A stretch of 64,000 bases of DNA from Nocardioides luti (lineage in GTDB: Bacteria > Actinomycetota > Actinomycetes > Propionibacteriales > Nocardioidaceae). The notes under the pieces were generated by a model. It was given only the letters and a program-made list of their open reading frames with translations. It made no database searches and was not told the origin of the DNA. The DNA is taken from NCBI RefSeq assembly GCF_014212315.1, contig NZ_JACKXE010000001.1, positions 1,736,001-1,800,000 on the forward strand, in the 5' to 3' direction. Numbering within the stretch: the stretch's first letter is position 1; every line of letters starts with the position of its first letter. A program made the position numbers and the translations under genes. This document shows, one piece after another, positions 17,512 to 26,822 of this stretch.

Positions 17512-17964
17512 TCAGATCGTGTACGTGTAGTAGTTGCCGGCGCTGTGGCTGGCGCGGAACTTGTCGGTCTTGGGCGTGTAGGCCCGGAAGTACCAGCGGC
17601 CGTTGCGCGGGGCGCCGACCTTGGCCTTGAAGCCGCCGAGCTGGCCCGAGCGGACCTTCTTGTAGGTGCGCCACGCGCCGTGCTTGCCGACCTTGCGCTG
17701 GATCTTGACGATCTTGTTGGAGTAGTGCGGCTGACCCTTGACCTTGCCCTTGAAGACGAGGGTCCGCGCGCCCTTCTTGACGATGTTCTCGGAGATCTCG
17801 CGGCGCGGCAGCTGGCGCGCGGCCGGGGCCGGCGCGGTGTGCGCGACGGCCGACGTGCGGTGGCCGACGGCCGGAGCGGCCTGGGCCGACGTGGCCGAGA
17901 TGAACGGAACGGAGCCGGCGAGCGCGATGGCGACGGCGCCGGTGATGATGCGGTGCATCCGCAT
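17512..17964 (-). CDS. Small secreted protein of unknown function
   Basis: The 150-residue protein has a Sec signal peptide: MRMHR, a hydrophobic AVAIALAG core, then ATSAQA-AP as probable cleavage near residue 29. The mature part is basic and has a beta-rich C-terminal half with repeated aromatic and lysine positions (VFKGKVKGQPHYSNKIVKI, GRWYFRAYTPKT), suggesting an extracellular Ig-like or SH3-like binding domain. I do not recognise a named family. ATG 17964 is preceded by AGGGGGA. It is monocistronic, between the korB terminator and divergent rarD. Confidence 0.75.
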   Translation of the reverse strand: MRMHRIITGAVAIALAGSVPFISATSAQAAPAVGHRTSAVAHTAPAPAARQLPRREISENIVKKGARTLVFKGKVKGQPHYSNKIVKIQRKVGKHGAWRTYKKVRSGQLGGFKAKVGAPRNGRWYFRAYTPKTDKFRASHSAGNYYTYTI

Positions 17965-18064
17965 GATTCCCCCTGGGAACTCGAGTTTGTGGGTGTGACG
18001 TGACGGACCCTCCCCCGTCTCGACAGCTGCCAAACACCGTTGGTCCCACGAGTCTCACCCGATC

Positions 18065-18078
18065 CGGACCGCGGTCCG
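18065..18078. promoter_or_regulatory. Palindrome over the rarD -35 region
   Basis: CGGACCGCGGTCCG is a perfect 14-bp palindrome that covers the expected -35 position of the rarD promoter (-10 at 18087). It could be an operator; high GC makes chance palindromes more frequent. Confidence 0.3.
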
Positions 18079-18086
18079 CCGACCCC

Positions 18087-18092
18087 TATGCT
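18087..18092 (+). promoter_or_regulatory. -10 box (leaderless) of rarD
   Basis: TATGCT, 6 nt before GTG 18099, with no Shine-Dalgarno; it decides the start codon. Confidence 0.55.
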
Positions 18093-18098
18093 GAGCCC

Positions 18099-19007
18099 GT
18101 GGGAGAGTCGCGGCGGGGCCTGGCACTGGGCGCCGCGGCGTACGTCATGTGGGGTGCGTTCCCGCTCTACTGGCCGCTGCTCGAGCCCGCCGGTGCGGTC
18201 GAGATCCTCGCGCACCGGATCCTCTGGTCGGCGCTCACCATGGGTGTCCTGGTCGTCGCGCTGCGGCGCACCTCCCGGATCCGGGCGCTGGTCGCGGACC
18301 GCCGGGTGCTCGCGCTGCTCACGGTGGCCGCGGCGGTGATCACGGTGAACTGGGCGACCTACATCTACGGCGTCAACAACGGCCGCGTGGTCGAGACGTC
18401 GCTGGGCTACTTCATCAACCCGCTCGTCACCGTGCTGATGGGCGTGCTGATCCTCGGTGAGCGTCTCCGGCCGCTGCAGTGGTGCGCCATGGCGATCGCG
18501 AGCGGGGCCGTGGTCGTGCTGGCCGTCGACTACGGCCGGCTGCCGCTGGTCGCGCTGGTGCTGGCCTTCTCGTTCGGCACCTACGGTCTCGCCAAGAAGA
18601 CCGCCAACGTCGGCGCGGTCGAGAGCCTTACACTCGAGACCGCCCTGGTGGCACCCCTGGCCGCGGCGTACGTCGGGTGGCTGGCCGTGACCGGCGGCTC
18701 CAGCTTCGCCGCGCACGGCGTCGGGCACGCGCTGCTGTTCACCACGACGGGCATCGTCACCGCCATCCCGCTCATCTGCTTCGGCGCCGCGGCGACGCGG
18801 GTCTCGATGGTGGGGCTCGGGCTGCTGCAGTACCTCGCGCCGATCCTGCAGTTCGCCCTCGGCGTCTTCTGGTTCCACGAGGACATGCCGGCCGGCCGCT
18901 GGGTCGGCTTCGTGCTCGTGTGGATCGCGCTGGCGATGTTCACCGCCGAGGCCGTCAACCACCGGCGCCGTCAGCTGCGGCTGACCGTGGCGGCGTCGAC
19001 GGCCTAG
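18099..19007 (+). CDS. rarD: RarD/EamA-family membrane transporter
   Basis: The 302-residue drug/metabolite-type transporter has about ten hydrophobic segments. The opening GLALGAAAYVMWGAFPLYWPLL, AHRILWSAL and INPLVTVLMGVLILGERLRPLQW are hallmarks of the RarD subgroup (E. coli RarD about 296). Substrate is unknown; the EamA superfamily exports small metabolites. The start GTG 18099 is favoured because TATGCT lies 6 nt before it; an earlier GTG in frame (18000) would add 33 non-membrane residues. It ends in a region shared with a convergent AbiEi-like gene. Confidence 0.88.
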   Translation: MGESRRGLALGAAAYVMWGAFPLYWPLLEPAGAVEILAHRILWSALTMGVLVVALRRTSRIRALVADRRVLALLTVAAAVITVNWATYIYGVNNGRVVETSLGYFINPLVTVLMGVLILGERLRPLQWCAMAIASGAVVVLAVDYGRLPLVALVLAFSFGTYGLAKKTANVGAVESLTLETALVAPLAAAYVGWLAVTGGSSFAAHGVGHALLFTTTGIVTAIPLICFGAAATRVSMVGLGLLQYLAPILQFALGVFWFHEDMPAGRWVGFVLVWIALAMFTAEAVNHRRRQLRLTVAASTA

Positions 19008-19052
19008 GGGCGCCGCCCAGCGGGGCGGGTGAGTCTGGCTGCGGCTTCTGCT

Positions 19053-19121
19053 TGTAACGCCCGGTTATGGGATCGGGCACCCGTTCGAACGGGCCCCCAG
19101 ATGCCGTAACCGGGCGTTACA
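19053..19121. repeat. Long palindrome, copy 1 of a flanking pair
   Basis: TGTAACGCCCGGTTA (19053-19067) and its perfect complement (19107-19121) enclose an inner CCCGTTCGAACGGG palindrome, giving a cruciform of 69 bp. It lies 14 bp beyond the stop of the AbiEi/DUF559-like gene and also follows rarD. The same arms occur at 20272-20341. Confidence 0.85.
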
Positions 19122-19135
19122 TGCGATGCGACCCC

Positions 19136-20152
19136 TCACGCCGAACGTCGGCGCGGCGACCGGATCACGTACGGCGCCAAGTCCGCGATCGAGGTGCCGA
19201 ACCGGGCATCGGTGTCCCGGATCTCGCGCAGCAGGCGTTGCTGGGTGCGTGACCACTGATCCGGCTGGAGGTCGGCCCAGACGAGGCGCGACATGCCGAG
19301 CTTGAACCCGCAGATGAAGTCCTGGCGCTGCTTCTCGAGCCAGACGACGTCCTCGACGGGCCGTTGGGCCACGCCTCCGTCCTCGACTCGTCGGTACTTC
19401 ACACGGCCGTCGAACTCGATGACGTGCCTGCCCACGCGCAGGTCGCACCAGGCCTCCACGCCCCGGTCCCGCAACCCGAACTGCGTCTCCACCTGCCCGA
19501 CCCCGGTCTCGGTGAGCAGGACACGCGAGAGGGACTCCCCGATCGACTCCGCACCGTCGTCGGCCAGTTCGACCGCGGCGCGGGCCGGAGTCACGTAGGG
19601 CCAGGAGCGCATGGCCTCGACCGCCGCCGCCAGGTCGCGGCGGCTGTCGCCCAGCCTCAGGGCTGCGTCGCACGCGGCCACGCCCTGCTTCAGGCCGTGC
19701 TCGCGACCCAGGTCCGCAGCGGTGCGGGCACGGTCGAGCACGGGCAGGCCGTCAATGAGGACGACCTGCTCGGGCCGGAACGGCGCCTGGTGGTGCTTGA
19801 CCCCGTGGCGGGTGCGATGACCGAGGACGCCGAAGCGGGTCACGTGCACGAGCGCCGGCGGCGACCAGACGAGGGGCAGTCCGTGCAGGAGCGCCGCCGA
19901 GTCGTGGCTGATGACGTGCGGCATGACCGAGTTGAGGCTGGCGGCCCGGACCACGAGCAGCGGACGGCCGACGTACACGTCGAGGCACTCCCAGAGTGCG
20001 GCTGTCGTGTAGACACCTCGACGCACGGCTACCCACTCACCCGCACGGACGCGCCGCCGGACCTCCTCGGGCGACATCCCGGTGCCCAGCGCCTGCCGAC
20101 GCAGGAGCAGCCCGTGCTGGGAAGACATGATGGCGGCGCACCGAGCGTTCAT
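19136..20152 (-). CDS. AbiEi-like N-terminal domain plus DUF559/Vsr-like endonuclease fold
   Basis: The 338-residue protein starts with an AbiEi-type winged-helix region (about 1-50: GLLLRRQALGTGMSPEEVRRRV then GEWVAVRRGVY), known from type IV antitoxins. A middle alpha-helical part follows. The C-terminal domain carries D237 (CDLRV), E246-F-D248-G and K252 (VIEFDGRVKY) with an upstream E206, which fits a PD-(D/E)xK/Vsr-like DUF559 nuclease. No AbiEii toxin is adjacent, so it is an orphan. It is bracketed by two near-identical palindromes (19053-19121 and 20272-20341), separating nuo/polyprenyl synthase from rarD. ATG 20152 is used; ATG 20128 is possible. Cellular role unknown. Confidence 0.8.
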   Translation of the reverse strand: MNARCAAIMSSQHGLLLRRQALGTGMSPEEVRRRVRAGEWVAVRRGVYTTAALWECLDVYVGRPLLVVRAASLNSVMPHVISHDSAALLHGLPLVWSPPALVHVTRFGVLGHRTRHGVKHHQAPFRPEQVVLIDGLPVLDRARTAADLGREHGLKQGVAACDAALRLGDSRRDLAAAVEAMRSWPYVTPARAAVELADDGAESIGESLSRVLLTETGVGQVETQFGLRDRGVEAWCDLRVGRHVIEFDGRVKYRRVEDGGVAQRPVEDVVWLEKQRQDFICGFKLGMSRLVWADLQPDQWSRTQQRLLREIRDTDARFGTSIADLAPYVIRSPRRRSA

Positions 20153-20268
20153 ACCGTCACCCTGGGACCTGCACGCCGATCGTGCCGCCCACCAACGGCT
20201 GCCTGTGGACGACCTCGTCCGGCCCTGGTCGTGTGGATGGTGATCGGGGCGGGCGGACCCGGGCCCGG

Positions 20269-20344
20269 GCTTGTAACGCCCGGTTACGGGAACTGGGGAC
20301 CCGGTCGAACGGGCCCCTGGAAGCGATAACCGGGCGTTACAAGC
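20269..20344. repeat. Long palindrome, copy 2 of a flanking pair
   Basis: The same 15-bp arms as copy 1 are at 20272-20286 and 20327-20341, extended to an 18-bp stem at 20269-20344. The interior differs from copy 1 but keeps a CCCGGTCGAACGGG core. It ends 16 bp beyond the polyprenyl synthase stop, so it may also terminate the nuo operon. Confidence 0.85.
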
Positions 20345-20360
20345 GCCGCCCGCGGCCGCC

Positions 20361-21371
20361 CTACGCGGAGCGGACCGCCACGATGTCGGCGAACGCCTCG
20401 AGGGCGGCGCGGACGGGGCCGTCGGGGACGGCGGTGAGGCGGGCCTTGGCCTCGGTGGCGCGGGCGACGACGTAGGCGCGGGCCTCGTCGAGGGCCGGGT
20501 GGCGGCGCAGTAGGGCGAGCGCCTCGGCGTGGCGGTCGTCGTCGGTGAGGTCGCCGTCCAGGAGCTCGTGGAGGCGGGCGTCGGCGGGGTCGCCGGAGGC
20601 GCGGGCCATCAGCACCGGCAGCGTCGGGACGCCCTCGCGCAGGTCGGTGCCGGGGACCTTGCCGGACTCGCCGGACTCGGAGGCGATGTCGAGGATGTCG
20701 TCGGAGAGCTGGAAGGCCGAGCCGACGATCTCGCCGTACGACGTGAGCGCCTCCTCCACCTCGGGGGTGGCGCCGCCGAAGCGTGCGCCGTACCGCGCCG
20801 ACGTGGCGATGAGCGAGCCGGTCTTGCCGGCGACGACCTCGAGGTAGTGCTCGAGCGGGTCCTCGTCGGGGCCGGGCTTCACGGTCTCGAGGATCTGGCC
20901 CTCGACCAGGCGCGTGAAGGTCTCGGCCTGGATGCGGACGGCGTCGGGGCCGAGGTCGGCGGTGAGCTCGGAGGACTTCGAGAAGAGGAAGTCACCGGTC
21001 AGGATCGCGACGTGGTTGTCCCAGCGGGCGTTGGCCGAGTCGGCACCGCGGCGCAGCGCGGCCTCGTCCATCACGTCGTCGTGGTACAGCGAGGCCAGGT
21101 GGGTGAGCTCGACGACGCACGCCGCGCGGATCACCTCGTCGGCCTGCGGGTGCTCGCCGGTCTCGGCGGCCAGCAGCACCAGCAGCGGCCGGAAGCGCTT
21201 GCCGCCGGCCTCCATCAGGTGGCTCGCAGCCTCGGTCACGAAGCCGGCGCGGCTGCGGACGTGGCCCGTCAGGGCGACCTCGACCTCCTGCATCCGGGCA
21301 CGGAGCCGGTCGGCGAGGGCCTCGTCGGTGACGGGCAGCGCCAGCTCGGCGGCCGCAGGAGTGGTGGTCAC
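20361..21371 (-). CDS. Polyprenyl diphosphate synthase (quinone side chain)
   Basis: The 336-residue trans-prenyltransferase has both aspartate-rich motifs: DDVMD at 98-102 followed by LRRG, and LSDDILD near residue 225. GGKRFRPLL and GDFLFSKSSEL are further class signatures. Such enzymes elongate farnesyl or geranylgeranyl diphosphate to the C40-C50 chain used by MenA. The GTG start at 21371 overlaps the nuoN stop (GTGA), so it is effectively the fifteenth gene of the nuo operon, linking complex I with menaquinone supply. Exact chain length cannot be read from the sequence. Relatives are called grcC, ispB or hepT. Confidence 0.9.
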   Translation of the reverse strand: MTTTPAAAELALPVTDEALADRLRARMQEVEVALTGHVRSRAGFVTEAASHLMEAGGKRFRPLLVLLAAETGEHPQADEVIRAACVVELTHLASLYHDDVMDEAALRRGADSANARWDNHVAILTGDFLFSKSSELTADLGPDAVRIQAETFTRLVEGQILETVKPGPDEDPLEHYLEVVAGKTGSLIATSARYGARFGGATPEVEEALTSYGEIVGSAFQLSDDILDIASESGESGKVPGTDLREGVPTLPVLMARASGDPADARLHELLDGDLTDDDRHAEALALLRRHPALDEARAYVVARATEAKARLTAVPDGPVRAALEAFADIVAVRSA

Positions 21372-22996
21372 CTGATGAATTCTCCTGCATGGGCCGCGAG
21401 CGTGAGCACCGGGCCGGGCACGACGCCGAGCACGAGGGTCGCGGCGACACCGACGGCGATCGTCCCCGAGGTCAGCAGCGACGGCTTCACGACGCCCGCC
21501 AGCTCCCCCTCCCCGTCGACGAAGAACATCAGCACGATCACGCGGACGTAGAAGAACACCGAGACGATGCTGAACAGCACGGCGGCGATCACCACGGGCC
21601 ACGCACCGGCCGAGAGGGCGACCGTGAAGACCGCCCACTTGCCGATGAAGCCGGCGGTCAGCGGGATGCCGGCCATCGAGAGCAGGAAGAAGGCGAAGAG
21701 CCCGCCGAGCAGCGGCGAGCGCCGCCCGATGCCCGCCCAGCGCGAGAACTGCGTGGCCTCGCCGCCGCCGTCCCGGACCAGGGTGACGACCGCGAAGGCG
21801 CCGATCATCGCGAAGCCGTACGTCGCCAGGTAGAACAGCACGGCCTGCAGCGAGGTGACCTGGCCGTCCGCGAGGTCGGCGGCGCTCTGCACGCCGAGCA
21901 CGCCGGTCAGCAGGAAGCCGGTGTGCGCGACCGAGGAGTAGGCCAGCATCCGCTTGACGTCCGTCTGCACGACCGCGAGCACCGCGCCGACGGCCATGGT
22001 GAGCACCGCGATGATCCAGAACATCGGCTGCCAGGTCCACCGGTCGGAGCCGAACGCGACGTAGAACAGCCGCAGCAGGGCGCCGAAGGCAGCGACCTTG
22101 GTGCACGCGGCCATGAACGCCGTGACCGCGGTCGGGGCGCCCTGGTAGACGTCGGGCGTCCAGGCCTGGAACGGCGCGGCACCGACCTTGAAGAGCAGGC
22201 CGACGGCCAGCATGCCCATGCCGACGAGCAGCAGGGCCTGGTTGCCGACGTCGTTGCGGACCGCCTCGTTGATCTCGCCCAGCTGCATCGAGCCGGCGAA
22301 GCCGTAGACCAGCGCGACGCCGTACAGGAAGAAGCCGGAGCTGAAGGCGCCGAGGAGGAAGTACTTCAGAGCCGCCTCCTGGCTCAGCAGGCGGCGCCGG
22401 CGGGCCAGGCCGCAGAGGAGGTAGAGCGGCAGCGAGAGGACCTCGAGGGCGACGAACATCGTCAGCAGGTCGTTGGAGGCGGGGAAGAGCATCATGCCGC
22501 CGACGGCGAAGAGCATCAGCGGGTAGACCTCGGTGTGGTCGAGGCCCTGGGTGGACGCCTGGCGCTCGGCCTCGGTGCCCGGCAGCGCGGCGGCCTGGCC
22601 GGCGAAGGCCGACACCCCGCCCTCGAGCCGGCGCTCGGCGAAGAGCAGCGCGCCCCCGATCGCGAAGACCAGGATCAGCGCCCAGAGGAAGACCGACGGG
22701 CCGTCGACGACGATCGTGCCCTCGGCCGCGACGATGCCGCGGGCGGCACCGTCCCCGAGGACGCCGAGGTCCCGCGCGACCAGGACGGTGCCGACCAGGG
22801 CGGTCACCAGCCCGACGACGGTGAGCACGGCCTGCACGAGGTAGCGGCGCTCGCGCGGCAGGAAGGCCTCGACGAGGACGCCGGCGCAGGCGAAGCCGAA
22901 GACGACGAGCAGCGGCCAGAGCCGGGAGTACTCGATCGACGGCTTGGAGAACTCGGTGACGGCGCCGACCACGGCGCCGCTCAGCTGCGGGATCAC
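21368..22996 (-). CDS. nuoN: NADH-quinone oxidoreductase subunit N
   Basis: The 542-residue antiporter-like membrane subunit of complex I has about 14 transmembrane helices. Conserved features are the helix with EVLSLPLYLLCGLARRR, the lysine in LLFKVGAAPFQAWTPDVY (proton channel) and the AYSSVAHTGFLL helix. The start is GTG 22996, overlapping the nuoM stop. It is somewhat longer than E. coli NuoN (about 485), as in other actinomycetes. It overlaps the polyprenyl synthase by 4 bp. Confidence 0.95.
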   Translation of the reverse strand: MIPQLSGAVVGAVTEFSKPSIEYSRLWPLLVVFGFACAGVLVEAFLPRERRYLVQAVLTVVGLVTALVGTVLVARDLGVLGDGAARGIVAAEGTIVVDGPSVFLWALILVFAIGGALLFAERRLEGGVSAFAGQAAALPGTEAERQASTQGLDHTEVYPLMLFAVGGMMLFPASNDLLTMFVALEVLSLPLYLLCGLARRRRLLSQEAALKYFLLGAFSSGFFLYGVALVYGFAGSMQLGEINEAVRNDVGNQALLLVGMGMLAVGLLFKVGAAPFQAWTPDVYQGAPTAVTAFMAACTKVAAFGALLRLFYVAFGSDRWTWQPMFWIIAVLTMAVGAVLAVVQTDVKRMLAYSSVAHTGFLLTGVLGVQSAADLADGQVTSLQAVLFYLATYGFAMIGAFAVVTLVRDGGGEATQFSRWAGIGRRSPLLGGLFAFFLLSMAGIPLTAGFIGKWAVFTVALSAGAWPVVIAAVLFSIVSVFFYVRVIVLMFFVDGEGELAGVVKPSLLTSGTIAVGVAATLVLGVVPGPVLTLAAHAGEFIR

Positions 22997-24558
22997 TGCT
23001 GGCCTTCCTCGTGCGAGTCGGACCCGGCTGCGGGCACGACGGGCGGGTCGTCACTCACGCCGACGTGCTGCATGAGGTCGGAGACCGTGGGGTTGCTGAC
23101 GTCCAGCAGCGGCATCGGGAAGAAGCCGAACAGCACGAGCGCCAGCACGAGCGGGGCGACCGAGCCCACCTCGCGGCGGTCCAGGTCGGGGGTGGCCGCC
23201 GCGACGGGCGCCGGAGCGGCACCGCCCTCGACCACGTCCGGGCCGGTGAACACCCGCTGGTAGGCCCACAGCACGTAGACCGCCGCCAGCACGATGCCGC
23301 TGACGGCGACCGCGCCGGCCCACCACGCGTGGTCGAACGCGGAGATGAGCACCAGGATCTCGGAGACGAACTGGCTCAGGCCCGGGAGCCCCAGCGTGGC
23401 GAGTCCCGCGACGAGGAACAGCCCGGCGAGCACGGGCGCGGACTTCTCGACCCCGCGCATCTGGCTGATCAGCGAGGTGCCGCGGCGGCGGATGAGGTAG
23501 CCCGCGAGCAGGAACAGCGCCGCGGTCCCGATGCCGTGGTTGACCATGTAGAGGATCGAGCCGGACGCGCCCTGGCTGCTGAAGGCGAAGATGCCGAGCG
23601 TGATGAAGCCGAAGTGGCTCAGCGAGGTCAGGCCGATCAGGCGCAGCAGGTCGTCCTGGCCGATGGCGATGAGCGCGCCGTACACGATCGAGACCAGCGC
23701 GAGCACGATCACGACCGGCGTCGCCCACTGCGAGGCCTCGGGGAAGAGCCCCAGGCAGAAGCGCAGCATCCCGAACGTGCCGATCTTGTCGAGCACGCAG
23801 ACCAGCAGGACGCTGGTGCCCGGGGTGGCCTTCTCGGTGGTGTCCGCGAGCCAGGTGTGCAGCGGGAACAGCGGCGCCTTGACCGCGAACGCGATGAAGA
23901 AGCCGGCGAAGAGCCAGCGCTCCGCGCTCGTGGACATGTCGAGGTTCGCGAGGTCGGAGAGGAGGTACGACGGCGAGCCCTGCTGGGCCGAGACGACGTA
24001 GAGACCGATGACCGAGCCGAGGAGCACGAGGCCGCCGCCGAGCTGGTACATCAGGAACTTCAGCGCCGCGAAGGCGCGCCCCTCGCGGCCGAAGCCGCCG
24101 ATGAGGAAGTACGCCGGGATCAGCGTCGCCTCGAAGACCACGTAGAACAGGAACACGTCGGTGGCCGCGAACACCGCGAGCGAGAGGCCCTCGAGGGCCA
24201 GCGCCCAGGCGAAGAACGCCGCGGGGTTGGAGTCGTTCGCGTCGTGCCAGGAGCCGATCAGCACCAGCGGCACGAGCACCACGGTGAGCAGGATCAGCAG
24301 CAGGCCGAGGCCGTCGACGCCGAGCGCGTAGTGGACGCCCAGGGCGTGGATCCACTCGACGTCCTCGGTGAGCTGCATCCCTCCGCCGGTGTCGTACTGC
24401 AGCGCGATCGCGATGCCGACGGCCAGGGTCAGCACCGAGGCGCCGAGCCCGACCAGCTTGGGCAGGGCGGAGCCGGGCGACTTCGGGAGGAAGGCGACCA
24501 CGAGGGCGCCGACGAGCGGCACCGCCACCAGGACCGTGAGCCAGGGGAACTGGGTCAT
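22993..24558 (-). CDS. nuoM: NADH-quinone oxidoreductase subunit M
   Basis: The 521-residue proton-pumping membrane subunit is related to Mrp antiporters. The channel glutamate helix is [20 protein letters not shown], the lysine helix is [29 protein letters not shown], and [14 protein letters not shown] follows. The C-terminus has a 40-residue polar extension after the last helix. ATG 24558 overlaps the nuoL stop. The reading frame remains open upstream across nuoL, but nuoL is encoded in another frame there, so this is not a fusion. Confidence 0.95.
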   Translation of the reverse strand: MTQFPWLTVLVAVPLVGALVVAFLPKSPGSALPKLVGLGASVLTLAVGIAIALQYDTGGGMQLTEDVEWIHALGVHYALGVDGLGLLLILLTVVLVPLVLIGSWHDANDSNPAAFFAWALALEGLSLAVFAATDVFLFYVVFEATLIPAYFLIGGFGREGRAFAALKFLMYQLGGGLVLLGSVIGLYVVSAQQGSPSYLLSDLANLDMSTSAERWLFAGFFIAFAVKAPLFPLHTWLADTTEKATPGTSVLLVCVLDKIGTFGMLRFCLGLFPEASQWATPVVIVLALVSIVYGALIAIGQDDLLRLIGLTSLSHFGFITLGIFAFSSQGASGSILYMVNHGIGTAALFLLAGYLIRRRGTSLISQMRGVEKSAPVLAGLFLVAGLATLGLPGLSQFVSEILVLISAFDHAWWAGAVAVSGIVLAAVYVLWAYQRVFTGPDVVEGGAAPAPVAAATPDLDRREVGSVAPLVLALVLFGFFPMPLLDVSNPTVSDLMQHVGVSDDPPVVPAAGSDSHEEGQQ

Positions 24559-26510
24559 GCGAGGTTCACCGCCAGGAGGGCCAGGACGACGAGGAGCACG
24601 CCGCCGAGCAGGGAGAGGGCGTAGGAGCGGACGAAGCCGTTCTGCACCTTGCGGAGCTGGCCGGCGATCGCGCCGATGGCGACCGGGCCGCCGGTGAGTG
24701 CACCGTCCACGGCGTACTTGTCCATGCCGAGCAGGCCGGACACGAGGCGGCGCCCGGGTTGTACGACGACGCCCTCGTTGATCGCGTCGCCGTAGAGGTC
24801 GGCGCGCGCCGCGCGGGTCACGAACGAGACGTCCTGCGGCGGCGTGAGGGGGACCTCGCGCTTGCCGACCAGGAACCAGGCGGTCGCGACGCCGACGGCG
24901 ACGACGAGCACCGCGAGCAGCGAGATCACGATCGCCGGGACGGGCAGGTGCTCCTCGGGGGCCTCGCCCACGACCGGCGCGAGGAAGTCGGTGATCCAGC
25001 CGCCGGCGAGCATCAGGCCGCCGAGGACCGAGAGCGCGGCGAGGACGATCAGCGGCACGGTCATCACCTTGGGCGACTCGTGCGGGTGGACGTCCTTCTT
25101 CCAGCGCTGCTCGGTGAAGAAGGTGAGCAGCATCAGCCGGGTCATGTAGAAGCCGGTGACGCCGGCGCCCAGCAGCGCGCAGAGCCCGACGAACCAGTTC
25201 TCCGCGAGCGCGACCTCGATGATCTTGTCCTTGGACCAGAAGCCCGAGAAGCCGGGGAACCCGATGATCGCGAGGTAGCCCATCGCGAAGGTCAGGAAGG
25301 TCACCGGCATCGCGTGGCGCACGGCGCCGTAGCGCCGCATGTCGACGTCGTCGTTCATGCCGTGCATGACCGAGCCGGCGCCGAGGAACATGTTGGCCTT
25401 GAAGAAGCCGTGCGTGAGCAGGTGGAAGATCGCGAAGGCGTAGCCGCCGACACCGAGGCCGGCACCGAGCATCATGTAGCCGATCTGGCTCATCGTGGAG
25501 CCGGCCAGCGCCTTCTTGATGTCGTCCTTGGCGCACCCGATGACCGCACCCCACAGCAGCGTGGTGACGGCCACGACGACCACCACGGTCTGCGCGGTGG
25601 GGGCGAGCTCGAAGATGAAGTTGGAGCGGGTGATCAGGTAGACGCCCGCGGTCACCATGGTGGCCGCGTGGATGAGCGCCGACACCGGGGTGGGGCCCTC
25701 CATCGCGTCGAGCAGCCAGGCCTGCAGCGGCACCTGGGCGGACTTCGCGCAGGCGCCGAGGAGCAGGAGCAGGCCGAGCGCGTTCAGCGTGAAGCCGGAC
25801 GCCCCCGAGGAGGCCTCGCTGATGCCGGAGAAGCTGGTGGTACCGAAGGTGACGAACATCAGCATGATCGCGGTCGACATGCCGAGGTCGCCGACGCGGT
25901 TGATGACGAAGGCCTTCTTGGCGGCGGCCGCCGCGGAGGGCTTGTGCTGCCAGAAGCCGATGAGGAGGTACGACGCCAGGCCGACGCCCTCCCAGCCGAG
26001 GAACAGCCCGAGGTAGTTCTCGGAGAGCACCAGCATCAGCATCGCGGCGACGAAGAGGTTGAGGTAGCCGAAGAACCGGCGGCGGCGGGGGTCGTGCTCC
26101 ATGTAGCCGATGGAGTAGACGTGGATCAGCGAGCCGACCCCGGTGATGAGCATGAGGAACAGCGCCGAGAGCGGGTCGTAGAGCAGGTCCATGCCGACGT
26201 CGAGGTGGCCGACCTGGATCCAGTCGTAGAGGTGCTGGCCGATCTGGCGCTCCCCCGCGTCGCGGCCGAGCAGCGAGAGGAACATCAGCAGGCTGATCAC
26301 GAAGGAGCCGACCGGCATCAGGGTGCCGAGCAGGTGGCCCCAGCGGTCGACGACCCTGGGGAACGCCGCGCCGCCGACCAGCAGGACCACCGCACCCGCG
26401 AGGGGCAGGGCGATCACGAGCCACAGCAGGGTGAACACCCCGCTGGTGGCGCCCGGGTCGACCACGGGGATGTGGACGGCCTCGTGCCATGCCGTGATTT
26501 GGGCAAACAT
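24555..26510 (-). CDS. nuoL: NADH-quinone oxidoreductase subunit L
   Basis: The 651-residue distal pump subunit of complex I has about 16 helices and the long lateral helix expected near the C-terminus. Diagnostic pieces are [72 protein letters not shown] and [14 protein letters not shown]. The ATG at 26510 lies 12 bp after nuoK; the gene overlaps nuoM by 4 bp. Length agrees with actinobacterial NuoL (about 630-650). Confidence 0.95.
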   Translation of the reverse strand: MFAQITAWHEAVHIPVVDPGATSGVFTLLWLVIALPLAGAVVLLVGGAAFPRVVDRWGHLLGTLMPVGSFVISLLMFLSLLGRDAGERQIGQHLYDWIQVGHLDVGMDLLYDPLSALFLMLITGVGSLIHVYSIGYMEHDPRRRRFFGYLNLFVAAMLMLVLSENYLGLFLGWEGVGLASYLLIGFWQHKPSAAAAAKKAFVINRVGDLGMSTAIMLMFVTFGTTSFSGISEASSGASGFTLNALGLLLLLGACAKSAQVPLQAWLLDAMEGPTPVSALIHAATMVTAGVYLITRSNFIFELAPTAQTVVVVVAVTTLLWGAVIGCAKDDIKKALAGSTMSQIGYMMLGAGLGVGGYAFAIFHLLTHGFFKANMFLGAGSVMHGMNDDVDMRRYGAVRHAMPVTFLTFAMGYLAIIGFPGFSGFWSKDKIIEVALAENWFVGLCALLGAGVTGFYMTRLMLLTFFTEQRWKKDVHPHESPKVMTVPLIVLAALSVLGGLMLAGGWITDFLAPVVGEAPEEHLPVPAIVISLLAVLVVAVGVATAWFLVGKREVPLTPPQDVSFVTRAARADLYGDAINEGVVVQPGRRLVSGLLGMDKYAVDGALTGGPVAIGAIAGQLRKVQNGFVRSYALSLLGGVLLVVLALLAVNLA

Positions 26511-26522
26511 CGAGTCGCGCTC

Positions 26523-26822
26523 CTAGTACTTCAGCAGGCTCGCGTCGTCGACCGAGGCCGAGCGACGGGTCCGGAAGATGGTCATGATGATCGCGAGCCC
26601 GACGACGACCTCGGCCGCGGCGACGACCATCACGAAGAACGCCGCGATCTGTCCGTCGAGGTTGCCGTTCTGCCGAGAGAACGCCACCAGGGCGAGGTTC
26701 GAGGCGTTGAGCATCAGCTCGACGCACATGAACACCACGATCGCGTTGCGCCGGGTGAGGACCCCGACGCAGCCGATCGTGAAGAGGATCGCCGAGAGGA
26801 CGAGGTAGGGGGTGGTGCTCAT
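26523..26822 (-). CDS. nuoK: NADH-quinone oxidoreductase subunit K
   Basis: The 99-residue, three-helix subunit has the two buried glutamates used in proton transfer: [15 protein letters not shown] and [13 protein letters not shown]. Length matches the family (about 100). ATG 26822 overlaps the nuoJ stop by 4 bp; 12 bp separate it from nuoL. Confidence 0.95.
   Translation of the reverse strand: MSTTPYLVLSAILFTIGCVGVLTRRNAIVVFMCVELMLNASNLALVAFSRQNGNLDGQIAAFFVMVVAAAEVVVGLAIIMTIFRTRRSASVDDASLLKY

Noticed and set aside
22993..26727. A possible giant NuoL-NuoM fusion in one open frame
   Set aside because: The upstream part is an out-of-frame shadow of nuoL; nuoL itself is intact in another frame and meets nuoM with ATGA.
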